From assembly GCA_963920635.1 (NCBI GenBank), contig OY987302.1, forward strand, positions 29,239,278 through 29,303,277: a DNA stretch of 64,000 nt, read 5' to 3'. Shown here piece after piece: positions 22,425-33,120 of the stretch (position 1 is its first letter; every line of letters begins with the position of its first letter). A program made the position numbers and the translations under genes. The DNA comes from Pseudeuparius sepicola (taxonomy: Eukaryota; Arthropoda; Insecta; Coleoptera; Anthribidae). The notes below the pieces were generated by a model. That model worked only from the letters and a program-made list of their open reading frames with translations. It made no database searches and was not told the origin of the DNA.

Positions 22425-23222
22425 CTACATTGTAAAATTATATGGACATTTATCTATAAGATATCGATTTACGGCAGATTTGAACTTGGATAGTGATTCA
22501 ATAGCTCTGATGTCTTCAGGAAGACTATTGTATGCCTTTACAGCATTATAATAAGGACCCCGTTCAAAGAATGTTGACTTGTGGATAGGAATGGAAAGTG
22601 CTTCTCGATTTCTGGTCAAAATTGTCATATGCTCTGAATGCATACTATTATTAGTTGAAAATAGTTCTTTATGATTCTTTACAAAGAGAATGAGGCTCTT
22701 AAAAAAGAGCCCTGGTACTGTGAGTATTTGTAATTTCGAAAAGTGTGGCTTGCATGATGCTCGCGGATGAAGTTTTTGTATGCAACGAATTATTCGTTTT
22801 TGAGCCCTAAAGATATTTATAGCATTTACTGACGATCCCCAAAACAATATGCTGTAGTTTATGACTGATTGCACAGCAGAAAAATAAAATACTCTTAATA
22901 ATTCCAGAGAAATAATGTCTCTTAATTTACGTATCACAGCACAAGCACTGCTCATTTTTGATATTAGGTTTGCTAATTCTGTGTCCCAATGTAGTGTTAT
23001 TTGAATATTTACACCCAAAAATTTCGTACTTTGCTCTACTTTAATGGATTTACCGTTTAGTTTTACATGGAGTGAAGATTCAGATGCTCTCAATTTACTG
23101 AAAACTAGAAGACTGGTTTTTTCTGTATTTAGTCTCAGACTATTTTGCATGCACCACATTCTCATCTGCTCTGCGACTTCCGAACAAGCTGCAGATAACG
23201 TCTTTATTAAAGAAAATAGCAT
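22425..23222 (-). pseudogene. APE-type LINE, C-terminal RT fragment (minus strand)
   Basis: A 265-residue frame shows the region after the RT catalytic box: NSLRLNTEKTSLLVFSK, STKFLGVNIQITLHWD, VFYFSAVQSVINYSILFWG, RAQKRIIRCI, and a C-terminal YNAVKAYNSLPEDIRAI block. This pattern is typical of Jockey/CR1-type LINEs. It is truncated at its 5' side near 23222. The 3' end (minus) passes through AATAAATG into the TATTATTAT tract shared with Dong copy G, at 22338-22366. Confidence 0.85.
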
Positions 23223-23371
23223 AAGTGGGGCTCAAAATGGCGAAGTTTAGCATTAGCTACTCTTACACTTAACCATAATGGGCCAATTGCACTTGATCTA
23301 AATAATTGCATGTAATTACAAAATAAGTTACCATATACCAATGATACACTAAACAATGAGGCAAAGAGATA

Positions 23372-23475
<104 letters not shown>

Positions 23476-23511
23476 ATACAGTGGGAAAGAAAACATAGAG
23501 AAAAGTAGGCA

Positions 23512-24150
23512 CTACACGTTCGCAATCAACATATTTTTTACATGTCGTCGAAAGCATGAAAGGGACATAGTCTTATAGGTAACATCTATTGAATTATATA
23601 GTATAGCTGCATTGTAAGAGAAGCTACGTTCAAAGAGAGACATGCTATGTTGAGGAATTATAACAATGTTACGATCTCTGACAGCCCTGTGGTGAATCTC
23701 ACCATTAAATATCACCTTCTCCCTCGGGTAATCTGGCCTCGACGTCAGAATTAATCTGTGTGTGAATACGAGAAAATAAAATTTAATCAAAGAATCAATT
23801 TTTAACCACTTAAGTTCGACATATTTTAAATATCGACATAAATTAAGCGCACACAGCTATTTTGGATGTACTGAAGCCTATTTCTCATATACTGGTCCAA
23901 ACACGGAAAATACAAAATATCACAATAGTATAGAATAGACATTACCAGCGTTTCACTTAGTTTTCTCCTGAGCACAAAACCAAAGACGCCGATGAGCGTA
24001 AATAGTGCGCAGTCGCAGGTATGCTTTCTGTATAATTGCTTTACGTGACTTGTAAATCTCAATTTTATATCAAGTTCAACACCCAGAAGTTTAGCACTCT
24101 CACTATGTTGCAACGGCATGCCTTCAACCCTCACTTTGTTGTCAAACAAA
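23512..24150 (-). pseudogene. Second APE-type LINE fragment (minus strand, frameshifted)
   Basis: The upstream piece (24150 to 23826) reads SESAKLLGVELDIKLRFTSHV and later RRKLSETLVMSILYYCDILY, the post-catalytic RT region. The downstream piece (23790-23512) reads RPDYPREKVIFNGEIHHR and [16 protein letters not shown], the LINE C-terminal region. They are separated by a frameshift near 23800. The fragment differs from the one at 22425-23222 and begins inside family X sequence. Confidence 0.7.
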
Positions 24151-24910
24151 AAAAAAACGAAGTCTCTATCTCTACTAATAAAAAAGGTATTCACCTCCGA
24201 AATGTACTGTAAAATTCCACGTTGTTTTGCCATCACATTTTCCAGAAAGAGACACCCGGTACTCATTCTCAGTTTGAAATGTCTATAACCTCAACTCCTA
24301 ACATCTAGATAATTTTCTTTGCAGGCAACACCCGACATAGAAACCTAACCTGAATGTAGATTAGCAAGTCCCGGGAATCTGTTTTAACATTTTCCTTGAA
24401 AATCACGTAGGCTGGAAAAAAAATTGTGTCAAGTAACTTTTATTTATTTTAGAGTGTCCTTTACATCCCCGAAGGATCCAAGTTTCTACCTTTGAAAAAG
24501 AAAATGTTGCACGCATTTTCTCGAAAATCCAGTAGATGGAAGAAAAAATTTTTTCGTGTAAAATATACAGGGTGTTTCGAGAAAGTGAGCGTGCACTTTT
24601 CCGTTTATTCCTATCTCCGAAAATGAAAATTTTGCACGTACTTTTTCGAAATTCAAGTAGGCGTAGGAAGATTTTTTCACGTCAGTTTCCTTCCTTTCTC
24701 GTACACATTCCATAGCAGCAGAAACAAAATTTTTATCTCGCCGAACAGAAAAGTTGTATCTGTTCTGGGAAAACTGGGCGTGCCATGAAAAAAAAAATTT
24801 GATGTTCTCCTCTTGGCATTTGGAGCCTAACAGAAAAACCGGAAGTCTCTATCTTAACTAAAATAATAAAAAGTTATTCACCTCCGAAAAATCAAGGAAG
24901 GCCATGAACA
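24151..24910 (+). repeat. Dispersed repeat family X, copy 3
   Basis: It carries the family X words TCCCGGGAATCTGTTTTAAC, TCTACCTTTGAAAAAGAAAA, TATACAGGGTGTTTCGAGAA and CTATCTCCGAAAATGAAAA. It also has the tail box TATTCACCTCCGAAA twice (near 24190 and 24880). The first 130 bases overlap the edge where the LINE fragment starts. Confidence 0.7.
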
Positions 24911-25589
24911 TTTTTTTGCTTACAGGAAAGCTTTCAACATTGCAAGACTAATTGGGTTTCTTCGTTAAATACTTCTTTCCTCTCTACAAATAATCCAATC
25001 TACACATATCTGACAGTGGCACATTATTTATTCTGGGAGATTGTTTGACTTGCTAAATTTTTTTAGAGATTGCTGTTATTTTCTTCGGGATTAGCTTATA
25101 TTTCCAGCAACACAATGTTGTATTTGTTTTTTAATGCTCCACATATCCACTAACAAATATTCAAATTTTTGAAGGTGTTTAAGCCTTGGCATTGGCCTGA
25201 ACTACCTACCTATCTTAATATTGTCATTAATTTAAGATTTTTGAGTCTGTTTTGTTGCTTCGTATAACAGCTTATTGTAAACACTAAATAGGTACCTAAC
25301 AATGTTCATATTTGATACTGGAGGAAAATTTGCAATTAACTGAATATTGAGTCGCTCAGTGCGGAAGGGTCTACCTTTTTAAATCATTCAGTTTTTATTT
25401 ATAGCTGGTAGATGGTCGCTGCTGTGGGATTTTTAGCTTTTAAATTTATAAACACCCATTGTCGATATCAACTGTTTATATGCAATTCTTGTACAATAGA
25501 GACACACACGAATGTAAACTAATACTACAATTATTTTACCGGCAAAATCTAAATGAAATGAAACCATCCAAAATTAACACAAACTGCAA
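24911..25589. other. AT-rich sequence without recognisable gene
   Basis: No frame over 65 codons with family features is present, and I see no inverted or tandem structure. The 65-codon frame at 25459 shows no motif. Confidence 0.5.
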
Positions 25590-26800
25590 AATGCAAAAGT
25601 CTCATATCGACGCCAGGTATGCTTTCCCAAGGCGCATAGTGACGTCTAACGTCTAACCTAATCTGAAAATAGGTTAGCCATCATTTTTAAAGTTTGAATG
25701 TGTAAAAGTCTTACATACCTGAGGGTTCTGAAAAAAAAATCCGCTCAAAAAACAGCTAAGTCCCGGGAATCTGTCTTAACGTTTTTCTTGAAAATGGAGT
25801 ATGTTGAGAAAAAATTGTTTCGAGTAACTTTTATTTACTTTCGCCTGCCCTTTACATCCCCGTAGGAGCCAAGTTTCTACCTTTGAAAACGAAAATGTTG
25901 CGCGCATTTTCTCGAAAATCCAGTATAGGTGGACAAAACATTTTTTTCGGACAAAATATACATGGTGTTTCGAGAAAGTGAGCGTGCACTTTTCCGTTTT
26001 TTCCTATCTCCGAAAATGAAAAAGTTGCGCGTACTTTCTCGAAAGCCAAGTAGGCGGGGGAAAATTTTTTCACGTCGGTTTCATTTCTGTCCCCTACACA
26101 TTCCATAGCAGCAGAAGCGAAATTTTTATCTCGCCTAACAAAAAAGTTGTGTCTGTTCTGGGAAAACCGAGCGTGCGGTGGAAAAATTTTCTTTTCGATA
26201 ATTTTCCCCTTGGCATTCGAGGCCGATCGAAAAAAAACGGAAGTCTCTATCTCCTCCAGAGGATCGGGGTGGGCTGTGGAAAATATTTTTTTTCTGCGCA
26301 GCGTCATTCGACCTTCTGCACCTGACGCACTTTGTCCCGTCTTTCTATCTTGACGCATAAAAAAGTTGTGTTTTCCGGAGAAATAGAGCATGCCATGGAA
26401 TTTTCTTCTCCGCATTTCCCAATCATTTTACCCTGGCAAGCCAACAAAAGAAACCCGAATCTTCTATCTCTAAAGGTAAAAAATTAGCAGTTGTCGTGAG
26501 AAAATCGTGGTGGCCACTGACAAATTTCGTCGTTCATTTTTCTCCTCTTCCAATGTGCTTGTAATCAAAACAAACGGCAATGCTCTATCTATAACGATTA
26601 AGTTTCGTACATTTCCCGGTCGTCTCGCTCGACACATTTTCTAGAAAGAGACGCCCGGTACGCCCACCGGGTCTGGCGGAACTCCGCAACCTAGCTCTTT
26701 GTCTTTGGCGGTAGCGAAGATGACGCCAATATCCACCCTGTATCCCCTTTGAAAGTGCAGATATTCAACAGGCATGTCGATACCTGGTATGCACCCTCAA
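25590..26800 (+). repeat. Dispersed repeat family X, copy 4 (longest)
   Basis: The copy shows its internal plan clearly: diverged units about 115-125 bases apart, each with a box like TATCTC...AAAAGTTG and a following TTTCTCGAAAA. Boxes lie near 25870, 26000, 26120, 26240, 26340, 26460 and 26580. It starts with ATCGACGCCAGGTATG and ends near CATGTCGATACCTGGTATG (26775), an inverted relative of the start. The 187-residue minus frame (25852-26415) is a by-product of the repeat phase. Confidence 0.75.
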
Positions 26801-26825
26801 GTCACGGTTTGACTTCCCGCCTTAA

Positions 26826-27162
26826 GAGGGGGTTGCCGACAGCGAAAGTGACGTTAGATTTAGTATTTTTTTAAGTTGTATAGCATAAAATCTAATAACA
26901 TTTTACCTGGCAAAAATTTAGTACAAACATCTGTCTTCATTTTAATCATAAGATCTTAAAAGCATATGCACTGGAATTATTATTTTTTCCCAAGGTTTTC
27001 ATAACCTATAAAACAAAACACTGCCTGTAAGATCTTATGATTAAAATGAAGACAGAGATGTTTGTACTAAATTTTTGCCAGGTAAAATGTTATTAGATTT
27101 TATGCTACACAACTTAAAAAAATACGAAATCTAACGTCATTTTCGCTGTCGGCAACTCCCTC
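26826..27162. mobile_element. 337 bp palindromic MITE with TTAA duplication
   Basis: Arms of about 130 bases are inverted copies: GAGGGGGTTGCCGACAGCG on the left pairs with CGCTGTCGGCAACTCCCTC on the right. Inner words GATTTTATGC and TTTGCCAGGTAAAATG also pair. TTAA flanks both sides (26822-26825 and 27163-27166). TTAA duplications are known for piggyBac and Kolobok superfamilies. No coding capacity is present. Confidence 0.85.
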
Positions 27163-27166
27163 TTAA

Positions 27167-27560
27167 CCACAAAGGCACGACTGATGGCGAATCTAACCTC
27201 TCGCGCGACACGGCCTTGCAGGAAAAACTGGCGCCGTTAGGTTGCCGGACTTTTAGTGACTAATCTTACAATCCGTCCCACGAACATGGGCCATCTTCTT
27301 GGCAAAGGAATTTCTATAACCTCGGACAGAGCCATTTTAAAAATCGGAGGTGGTAGACCTCTGAGTTGGGTCTCGTACTTTCCTCCGGTACCGAAAGAAA
27401 CCTCGAAGATCCGATATCTGATCAAATTTCCGCAATCTCCATTTTCTTCTCCCAAGAAATGGGACATCAGCGAAATCGACGGAAAATCCTCCGAAAGCAC
27501 TCTTGGAAGTCGCTTGTTTTTTCTCATTTCTCAATTTTTCGGGGGCGCCGGAGGCATCCG
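27167..27560. other. Unassigned sequence of higher GC
   Basis: Overlapping short frames exist in several phases without family features. Similar base composition continues at 28557-29050, on the far side of a LINE fragment, so both may be parts of one interrupted unit. Confidence 0.35.
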
Positions 27561-28556
27561 AACATGACCTGAAGACTTAGAGGAAGCTTTAAAAATTGCG
27601 ACCTAGTGGCCCCGAGCCGAAATAACGTAGCTACGGCCTGATGAAAAAGGGCGGGCTCGTCTGGTTCACAGATGGATCCAAGATGGGGAAGGGAACGGGG
27701 GCCGGTGCCTTTTGTCAGGAACTGGCTAGGAGGTTGACTACCTCCCTCGGGGAGCACACCACTGTGTTCCAGGCGGAGGTGTTCGCCATCATGATGGGGG
27801 CAGAGGAATCGCTCAGGCTCGGAGTTAAGGGCCGGAAGCTGACCTTCTGCTCTATGACAGTAAAGCGGCTTTACAGGCGCTGAGAGCAAACCTTACCTGG
27901 TCCCCATTGGTGGAGGACTGTAGATCGAGTTTGCTCAGGTTGGTGGCCGAAGGGAACAGGGTTGTTCTGTCGTGGGCATAGCGGGGAACGAGACTGCGGA
28001 CCTACTGGCTAGAGAGGGATCCATGGGAAGACCAATGGGGCCAGAACCAATATTGGGGATTGCGCCACGGGTCGCAATTGGAGCCCTGGACGAATGGCTG
28101 CAGGGCAGGTTCGTTGAGGAGTGGCGCCGGGCTTCGAGGATGAGGCAGTCTAGGCTCATGATTCGTGGGCTGTCAACCGCCCTGTCTAGGGAGCTGCTGC
28201 GTCTGTCAAGGACAGAGTTAAGGGGAGTGGTGAGGGTCCTCACCGGATACTGCTGCCGGGCTCGCCACCTGCATCTTATAGGAGTAGGATGGGAGCCTGA
28301 GTGCAGATGGTGTCAGGAGGATGAGGAGACCCCGTACCACTTGGTCACCGAGTGCCCTGCACTTGACAGGGTCAGATTTGAGTCCTTCGGCTCAGCTAAG
28401 CTGAGCTCAGAGGATGTGTATGGTGTCAGGGTGGGTGAGCTGCGGGCCTTCAAAGAGGGCCGGCATGCTGGCTGCCGTGTGACGCTGGCCTCTGGGGTCA
28501 CAACGGGCCCACTGTGACCTACGTGCCCCCTCTGTACAGCATAGATAGATAGATAG
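27561..28556 (+). pseudogene. R1/I-like LINE 3' end: RNase H and zinc-knuckle tail
   Basis: The frame at 27641 reads GLVWFTDGSKMGKGTGAG, the first RNase H block, with VFQAEVFAIMMGAEESLRLG following. After a deletion/frameshift near 27975, GIAGNETADLLAREGS supplies the last RNase H block. The C-terminus has RVLTGYCCRARHLH and CRWCQEDEETPYHLVTECPA, the usual LINE C-terminal zinc motif. The stop is at 28515-28517 and the element ends in (ATAG)n at 28536-28556. The RT domain is missing, so it is 5'-truncated and dead. Confidence 0.82.
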
Positions 28557-29060
28557 GGCAATTTCTGACAAATTCGCGACATTTTTGCCGTAATTTTTAG
28601 GCGCAGCACGACACATAAAAACCATCTGATTTCTCTCGGGATAAAAGCTTAATATCTCTGGCATTTACCTCTTAAAAACTCCGAAAAAGTGTTAAATCTC
28701 TGTCGGATCTTCCTCTCGCATCCCGTTGCGATTTCCCTCACCCTACCACCCCATTTAAGAATCTTCTCCGTTCCGATCTCGGCCGAGACAGTTTTCACGG
28801 GAAACTGCTGCCCCCAAAATCATATCTACCTCTTTACCGCACACCTCGAGGACCCCAGACCTACCGTCGCCTTTCGCGTCGTATTTAAGCCGGGAAAATT
28901 TTCTAGGCGCCGAAATTACGCCTACCAGATTTTCGAGACTCGCATGTAACTCGAAAATACACTCGCCGGCCGCTTCACGGCCTGCTCGCCGGGAATGATG
29001 TCCCCAAACTCGACCCTTCTTCGCACCAATTTTAAACTGCGACAGGTTCAAGGAATATTA
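28557..29060. other. Unassigned sequence
   Basis: Pyrimidine-rich, with no convincing frame and no visible repeat. It may continue the unit seen at 27167-27560. Confidence 0.35.
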
Positions 29061-29061
29061 A

Positions 29062-29165
29062 TATAGTATAATAATAATAGCCTTTATTGCCCAACAGTTT
29101 TACCCATTTACAGGACAATTTACATGTAAACAACCGTAGATATAACCTCAGACTAATAAATAAAG
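29062..29165 (-). repeat. LINE-like 3' end with TTA tail (minus strand)
   Basis: Read on the minus strand it ends GTTGGGCAATAAAGGCTATT followed by ATTATTATAC. A polyadenylation-like AATAAA and a TTA tail are the normal finish of a retroposon. Too short to classify. Confidence 0.45.
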
Positions 29166-30939
29166 GGGACGAATTTGTTTACAAATTTAAGTGAATTGTT
29201 GACAGTCAGAGTTATTTATTACTATCCACATGTTTACAAATATTGGTCCTTTACTGACCTGCCCCAAACATGTTGTCACATTTAAGAGTAACAATAACTA
29301 GGAATATCATAAATAAAACAGACAATTTCTTTAGTAGATGCATTGAACGTAAAATTGCCCCCACTTATAAAATTCGGACGGAACAGTAAAGTAAAACAAT
29401 CTTTTCGTGTTTTACAAGAAAGATTATGTAGGTGTTTTATTTTTTATTATTAACAAAATTGTTATAGTAGAGAACACCCATTACTCTTCGCACTAATCGG
29501 CAACGTTGCGGCAGTTTGACAGGGACCAAAGTTAGCGCTTGCTCACTTGTTTGTTTTCCATTTATTTTGTTTTGGTGTGTGCTTCGGTATTTGCTTAATT
29601 TTATGCTAAAATCGAGTTTTTCGTGCGTTTCCAAGTTTACAATATTATAAAATGGTAAAAAGGTGCATAAAGTGCAAGTGTCTTTCCTCTAAAGTGAAAA
29701 AAGAGAATATTTCGTTCCATAGGTAAATTTTCCAGTGCCGTTCGCTGAGGGAAATATCTAATATTGTAACATTAAAATAGAAAATTATAGCTTCAATTTA
29801 CCTTATAGTTTAACATGAATAATATTGTTATTATACATATTATTTATGTTTTAACTGTGGGTATACTTACCTACTACTCGACTAATTAGTAATTGATATA
29901 TTTAATCTTGGAGTCAAAATAAAGGGCATTTGAACAATGGGGCACCACGTCTATAGGTTTTGACGTCATTGCTTGCTTGCACTTATAGGATTAGGTCAAA
30001 GATATAGGTTAGGTTGAATTGAATATTGCATTCATCTGCGCTTCAGCTTCAGTGGTAGGCTGTGCCTACTTATTCAATGAGAAAATTATCAAAATGGAAA
30101 TAGATGTTTCATACAGACTTAGTCTTCCTAGTTAGCATAAGAATGTTATGTCTAAAATTATGTTACGTTCATAATTGACGTTTAAGCCCAAATATTAAAA
30201 ACAGGTAAATCTCGATCATTATCATTTTTTATTAGTTAAATCATGCTTGAAAGCTCCTTAAAAATAAGTAGGCCAATGGTAGTGAGAAACTGATCTTTAT
30301 TAGAAATTCTTCGTACAATTTTTCTTTTAATAGTATTGTTTTGGTTTTCTCTCGCATGTAGAGTGGGGTGGGTCGCACTACCTTGGTAAAGGACGTTTTG
30401 GCCTATTTTGAACATAGTTACTGCATTCTTTCGAGACGTAGTGAGTCTACAAAGTTGTAAACGATTAATTGCGAGATTAACATGGAAATAACTGGGTTAC
30501 CTTTTTTACTGGGGCTTGTACTATCATCCCTATTTACTCCGGAAAGTTGTTGTGGAAGCCTATTTTGTCGTCTTTTGTTGCGTTATGTGGGGGATTGTTT
30601 TCAATTTTTGTTGTTTCCAGTGGTCAATGTTTTGGCATGAATTGTGTCCTACTTCGAGGCCAGGACGTCTTATGTTCAGTTCTGCTTCCGGTTTTGCAAT
30701 TTAGACTGCGAGGTTGTGGTTTTTCGGCCTTATTTCGCCCCTTTCCTGCCTCTAGAAAACACTCAATATAAACGGTGCTTGCAATCCCGAGTTACGCATT
30801 TTCCAAGGAATACTTACGTGTCCGAATTGACGTAGGTTTCGCCTGGAGTTTAGGGGCCGGGATGCTCGATCGTCGTGTTTGGCATGTTATTTCGAAGGTG
30901 TTTCTTCTGTATACGAATACGATCGTGGCCACTGGCCAG
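29166..30939. other. Mostly unassigned AT-rich sequence
   Basis: Apart from a possible THAP first exon (29652-29722), I see no family features. Several overlapping plus-strand frames between 30516 and 30957 belong to a stretch that ends in the ATT tail at 30955-30975 and are probably retroposon 3' sequence. Confidence 0.4.
29652..29722 (+). CDS. Possible THAP zinc-finger first exon
   Basis: A 24-codon frame starts MVKRCIKCKCLSSK and ends ENISFHR, followed at once by AG|GTAAAT, a good splice donor. THAP domains start with Met, a short basic run and spaced Cys, and often have an intron right after the FHR-like position. The rest of the domain (second C and H ligands) is not found nearby. It could be a real gene's first exon, a transposon remnant or chance. 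Confidence 0.35.
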
Positions 30940-30975
30940 CAAGGCTACTTAAATTAAAGGCTATTATTATTATTT
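30940..30975 (+). repeat. Retroposon 3' end with ATT tail
   Basis: TTAAATTAAAGGCTATTATT then ATTATT. It resembles the ends at 41545-41590 and (inverted) 29062-29100. It abuts the left side of the large foldback element. Confidence 0.45.
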
Positions 30976-31124
30976 TCGACAAACGTCAGATCTGCACGGT
31001 CGGACTTAGACTTGAAGTTGGCGTCACTGACTCCAGACAGCGTCATCGATTTTCCGTCCACTAGCCCATTCCACCATCGGTCATAATTAAAGTGGCTTCC
31101 GTTTTTATTTTTCTAAGGGTGTTC

Positions 31125-32040
31125 CGGACATTTTTTGGGAATACCGGATGGAGTTTCCCGTTTTACGGAAAATTGTGGATCTCGAAGGAGAATAAGGGTC
31201 TCTTCGCCCTTTGGGTTTATTACGGATTTTAATTTTTCTGAGTACTTTCCGCACACTTTTTTTGGATGCCCTATGGCAGATAAGCTCCTTTGGTTGCGGG
31301 TAGCCTCCAGTATTAAGGAAAATCATGGATATCGAAGGCGAAGGGTCTCTTCGCCCTTTGGATTTATTACGGATTTTAATTTTTCTAAGTACTTACGTTC
31401 CGCACCCTTTTTTGGGATGTCCCAAGGCAGATAAGCTCCCCTGGGTGCGGGTAGCCTCCAGTATTAAGGAAAATCGTGGATCTCGAAGGAGAAGGGTCTG
31501 TCCGCCCATTGGGTTTATTTCGCATTTTAATTTTTCTAAGTACGTGGGTACGTGTAGCCTCCAGTATTAAGTAAAATCGTGGATCTCGAAGGTGAAGGGT
31601 ACCTCTTCGCCCTTTGGGTTTATTTCGCATTTGAATATTTCTAAGTATGTTTCGCACACTATGGCAGACCCTTCGCCTTCGATATCCACGATTTTCCTTA
31701 ATACTGGAGGCTACCCGTACCCAAAGGAGCTTATCTGCCATAGGGCATCCCAAGAAAGTGTGCGGAACGTACCTGCTTAGAAAAATTAAAATGCGAAATA
31801 AACCCAAAGGGCGGACAGACCCTCCACCTTCGATATCCACGATTTTCCTTAATACTGGAGGCTACCCGCACCCAAGGCAGCTTATCTCCCTTGGAGCATC
31901 CCAAAAAAGTGTGCGGAACATAGGTACATAGAAAAATTAAAATCTGAAATAAATCCGAAGGGCGAAGGAACCCTTCGCCTTCGATATCCGCAATTTTCCT
32001 TAATACTGGAGGCTACCCGTACCCAAAGGAGCTTATCTGT
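31125..32040. repeat. ~150 bp diverged tandem repeats in two opposing blocks
   Basis: Forward units (31140-31660) carry GTAGCCTCCAGTATTAAGGA, a GGATCTCGAAGG box and CTTCGCCCTTTGGGTTTATT. From about 31665 the same words run inverted (CTTCGATATCCACGATTTTC, TACTGGAGGCTACCCG, AAGTGTGCGGAAC). Spacing between equivalent boxes is about 155, 150 and 100 bases. The many frames here are repeat by-products. Confidence 0.8.
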
Positions 32041-32066
32041 CAAAGGACAGATAGTGAGGTTATGTC

Positions 32067-33013
32067 ATGAATGAAAGTCATAAATTATTAGCTGCCGAAA
32101 AAAAGTGCAATTATTGTAAAAAAAAGTAGTAGACTCCACCAACTGTGAAAATTGTGATTCTGCTTACCACAGCAGTTGTGCAGGTAGAGTGGAAATTCCA
32201 AACAAGGCCGGAAAATTCACGTGTTGCAAAGTCGTGAAAAAGAATGAGGTTAACTCCCAAAAAACCCGAAAAAACAGTGAAAATACGGAAAATTGTATAG
32301 AAATGGATGAGAAGAAATTAAAATCAATCATAAAGGAATGCTTTCAGCAGTTTTTTGCCCCATCACTCGCCCCTATGGAACGAAAAATGGACAAAAAATT
32401 CGAGGACCTGGAAAGGTCAATGCAATACATGTCTACGTCCTTTGAAGAGCAAAAAACGAAATTTGAGAGTATGCTAAAGGAGAATAGAGCTCTAAAAAAG
32501 GATAATGAGACACTTAAACAACGTGTACAGGTATTGGAGACCAAAATAGATGACATGGAAATAAGAGAAAAAGCAAACAATCTTATCGTTGTCGGAGTGC
32601 CAAATCAATCAGACTGCAATAATCAACAAATTGCAGAAAAAATATTCAAGGGACTGAAAGTCCAGATTAACAAAGCTGACATATTGGACAGCTTTAGGCT
32701 AAAGAAAGAAGGGGATGGACCCATTCTCGTTAAGCTAAGCAATCAATATTTGAGAAACGAAGTGCTAAGAACCATCAAACAATTAAAAGGAATCACACTT
32801 GCAAAGTGTGGATTAACGGGAAACGACAGAAAAATATATATTAATGAAGACCTACAAATAAACAAACGCAACCTATTTAAGAAAGTCAGAGATTTTAAGG
32901 CAGAAAAAGGATTCAAAGCAGCATTTTGTATGAATGGTTTGATCTACCTGAAAAAGAATGACACTGACGCACTTATAAAAATTAGAACGGAAGAGGATGT
33001 GTACAGTTTATAG
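32067..33013 (+). pseudogene. LINE ORF1: zinc finger, coiled coil and RNA-binding-like domain
   Basis: A start at 32067 (MNESHKLLAAEKKCNYCKKK) gives the first CxxC. After a frameshift in the A-run near 32120-32128, the second frame gives CENCDSAYHSSC and FTCC, completing a PHD-like C4HC3 pattern. The open frame from 32189 continues with a charged coiled coil (about residues 60-130: LKENRALKKDNETLKQRVQV) and a C-terminal globular region (NNLIVVGVPNQSDCNNQQIA to INEDLQINKRNLFKK) like the RNA-binding part of LINE ORF1 proteins. A PHD finger in ORF1 is known in several CR1/Jockey-type LINEs. Confidence 0.7.
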
Positions 33014-33120
33014 AAATATCATCTTATAAAAAGCCCTAAGTAATTCTCATTGTTAAATTCAATGACATAAATAATATCCTTGATAACTACAAGGCCTGTC
33101 AAACTACGATATGTGATAAT

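Noticed and set aside
25852..26415. A 187-codon minus-strand frame
   Set aside because: It follows the phase of the family X repeat units and is similarly present in pieces in the other copies.
27237..27572. Five overlapping frames in a GC-richer stretch
   Set aside because: No frame has family features and they overlap on both strands.
31105..31931. Several 60-150 codon frames in both strands
   Set aside because: They all fall in the opposing 150 bp repeat blocks and share the same translated words.
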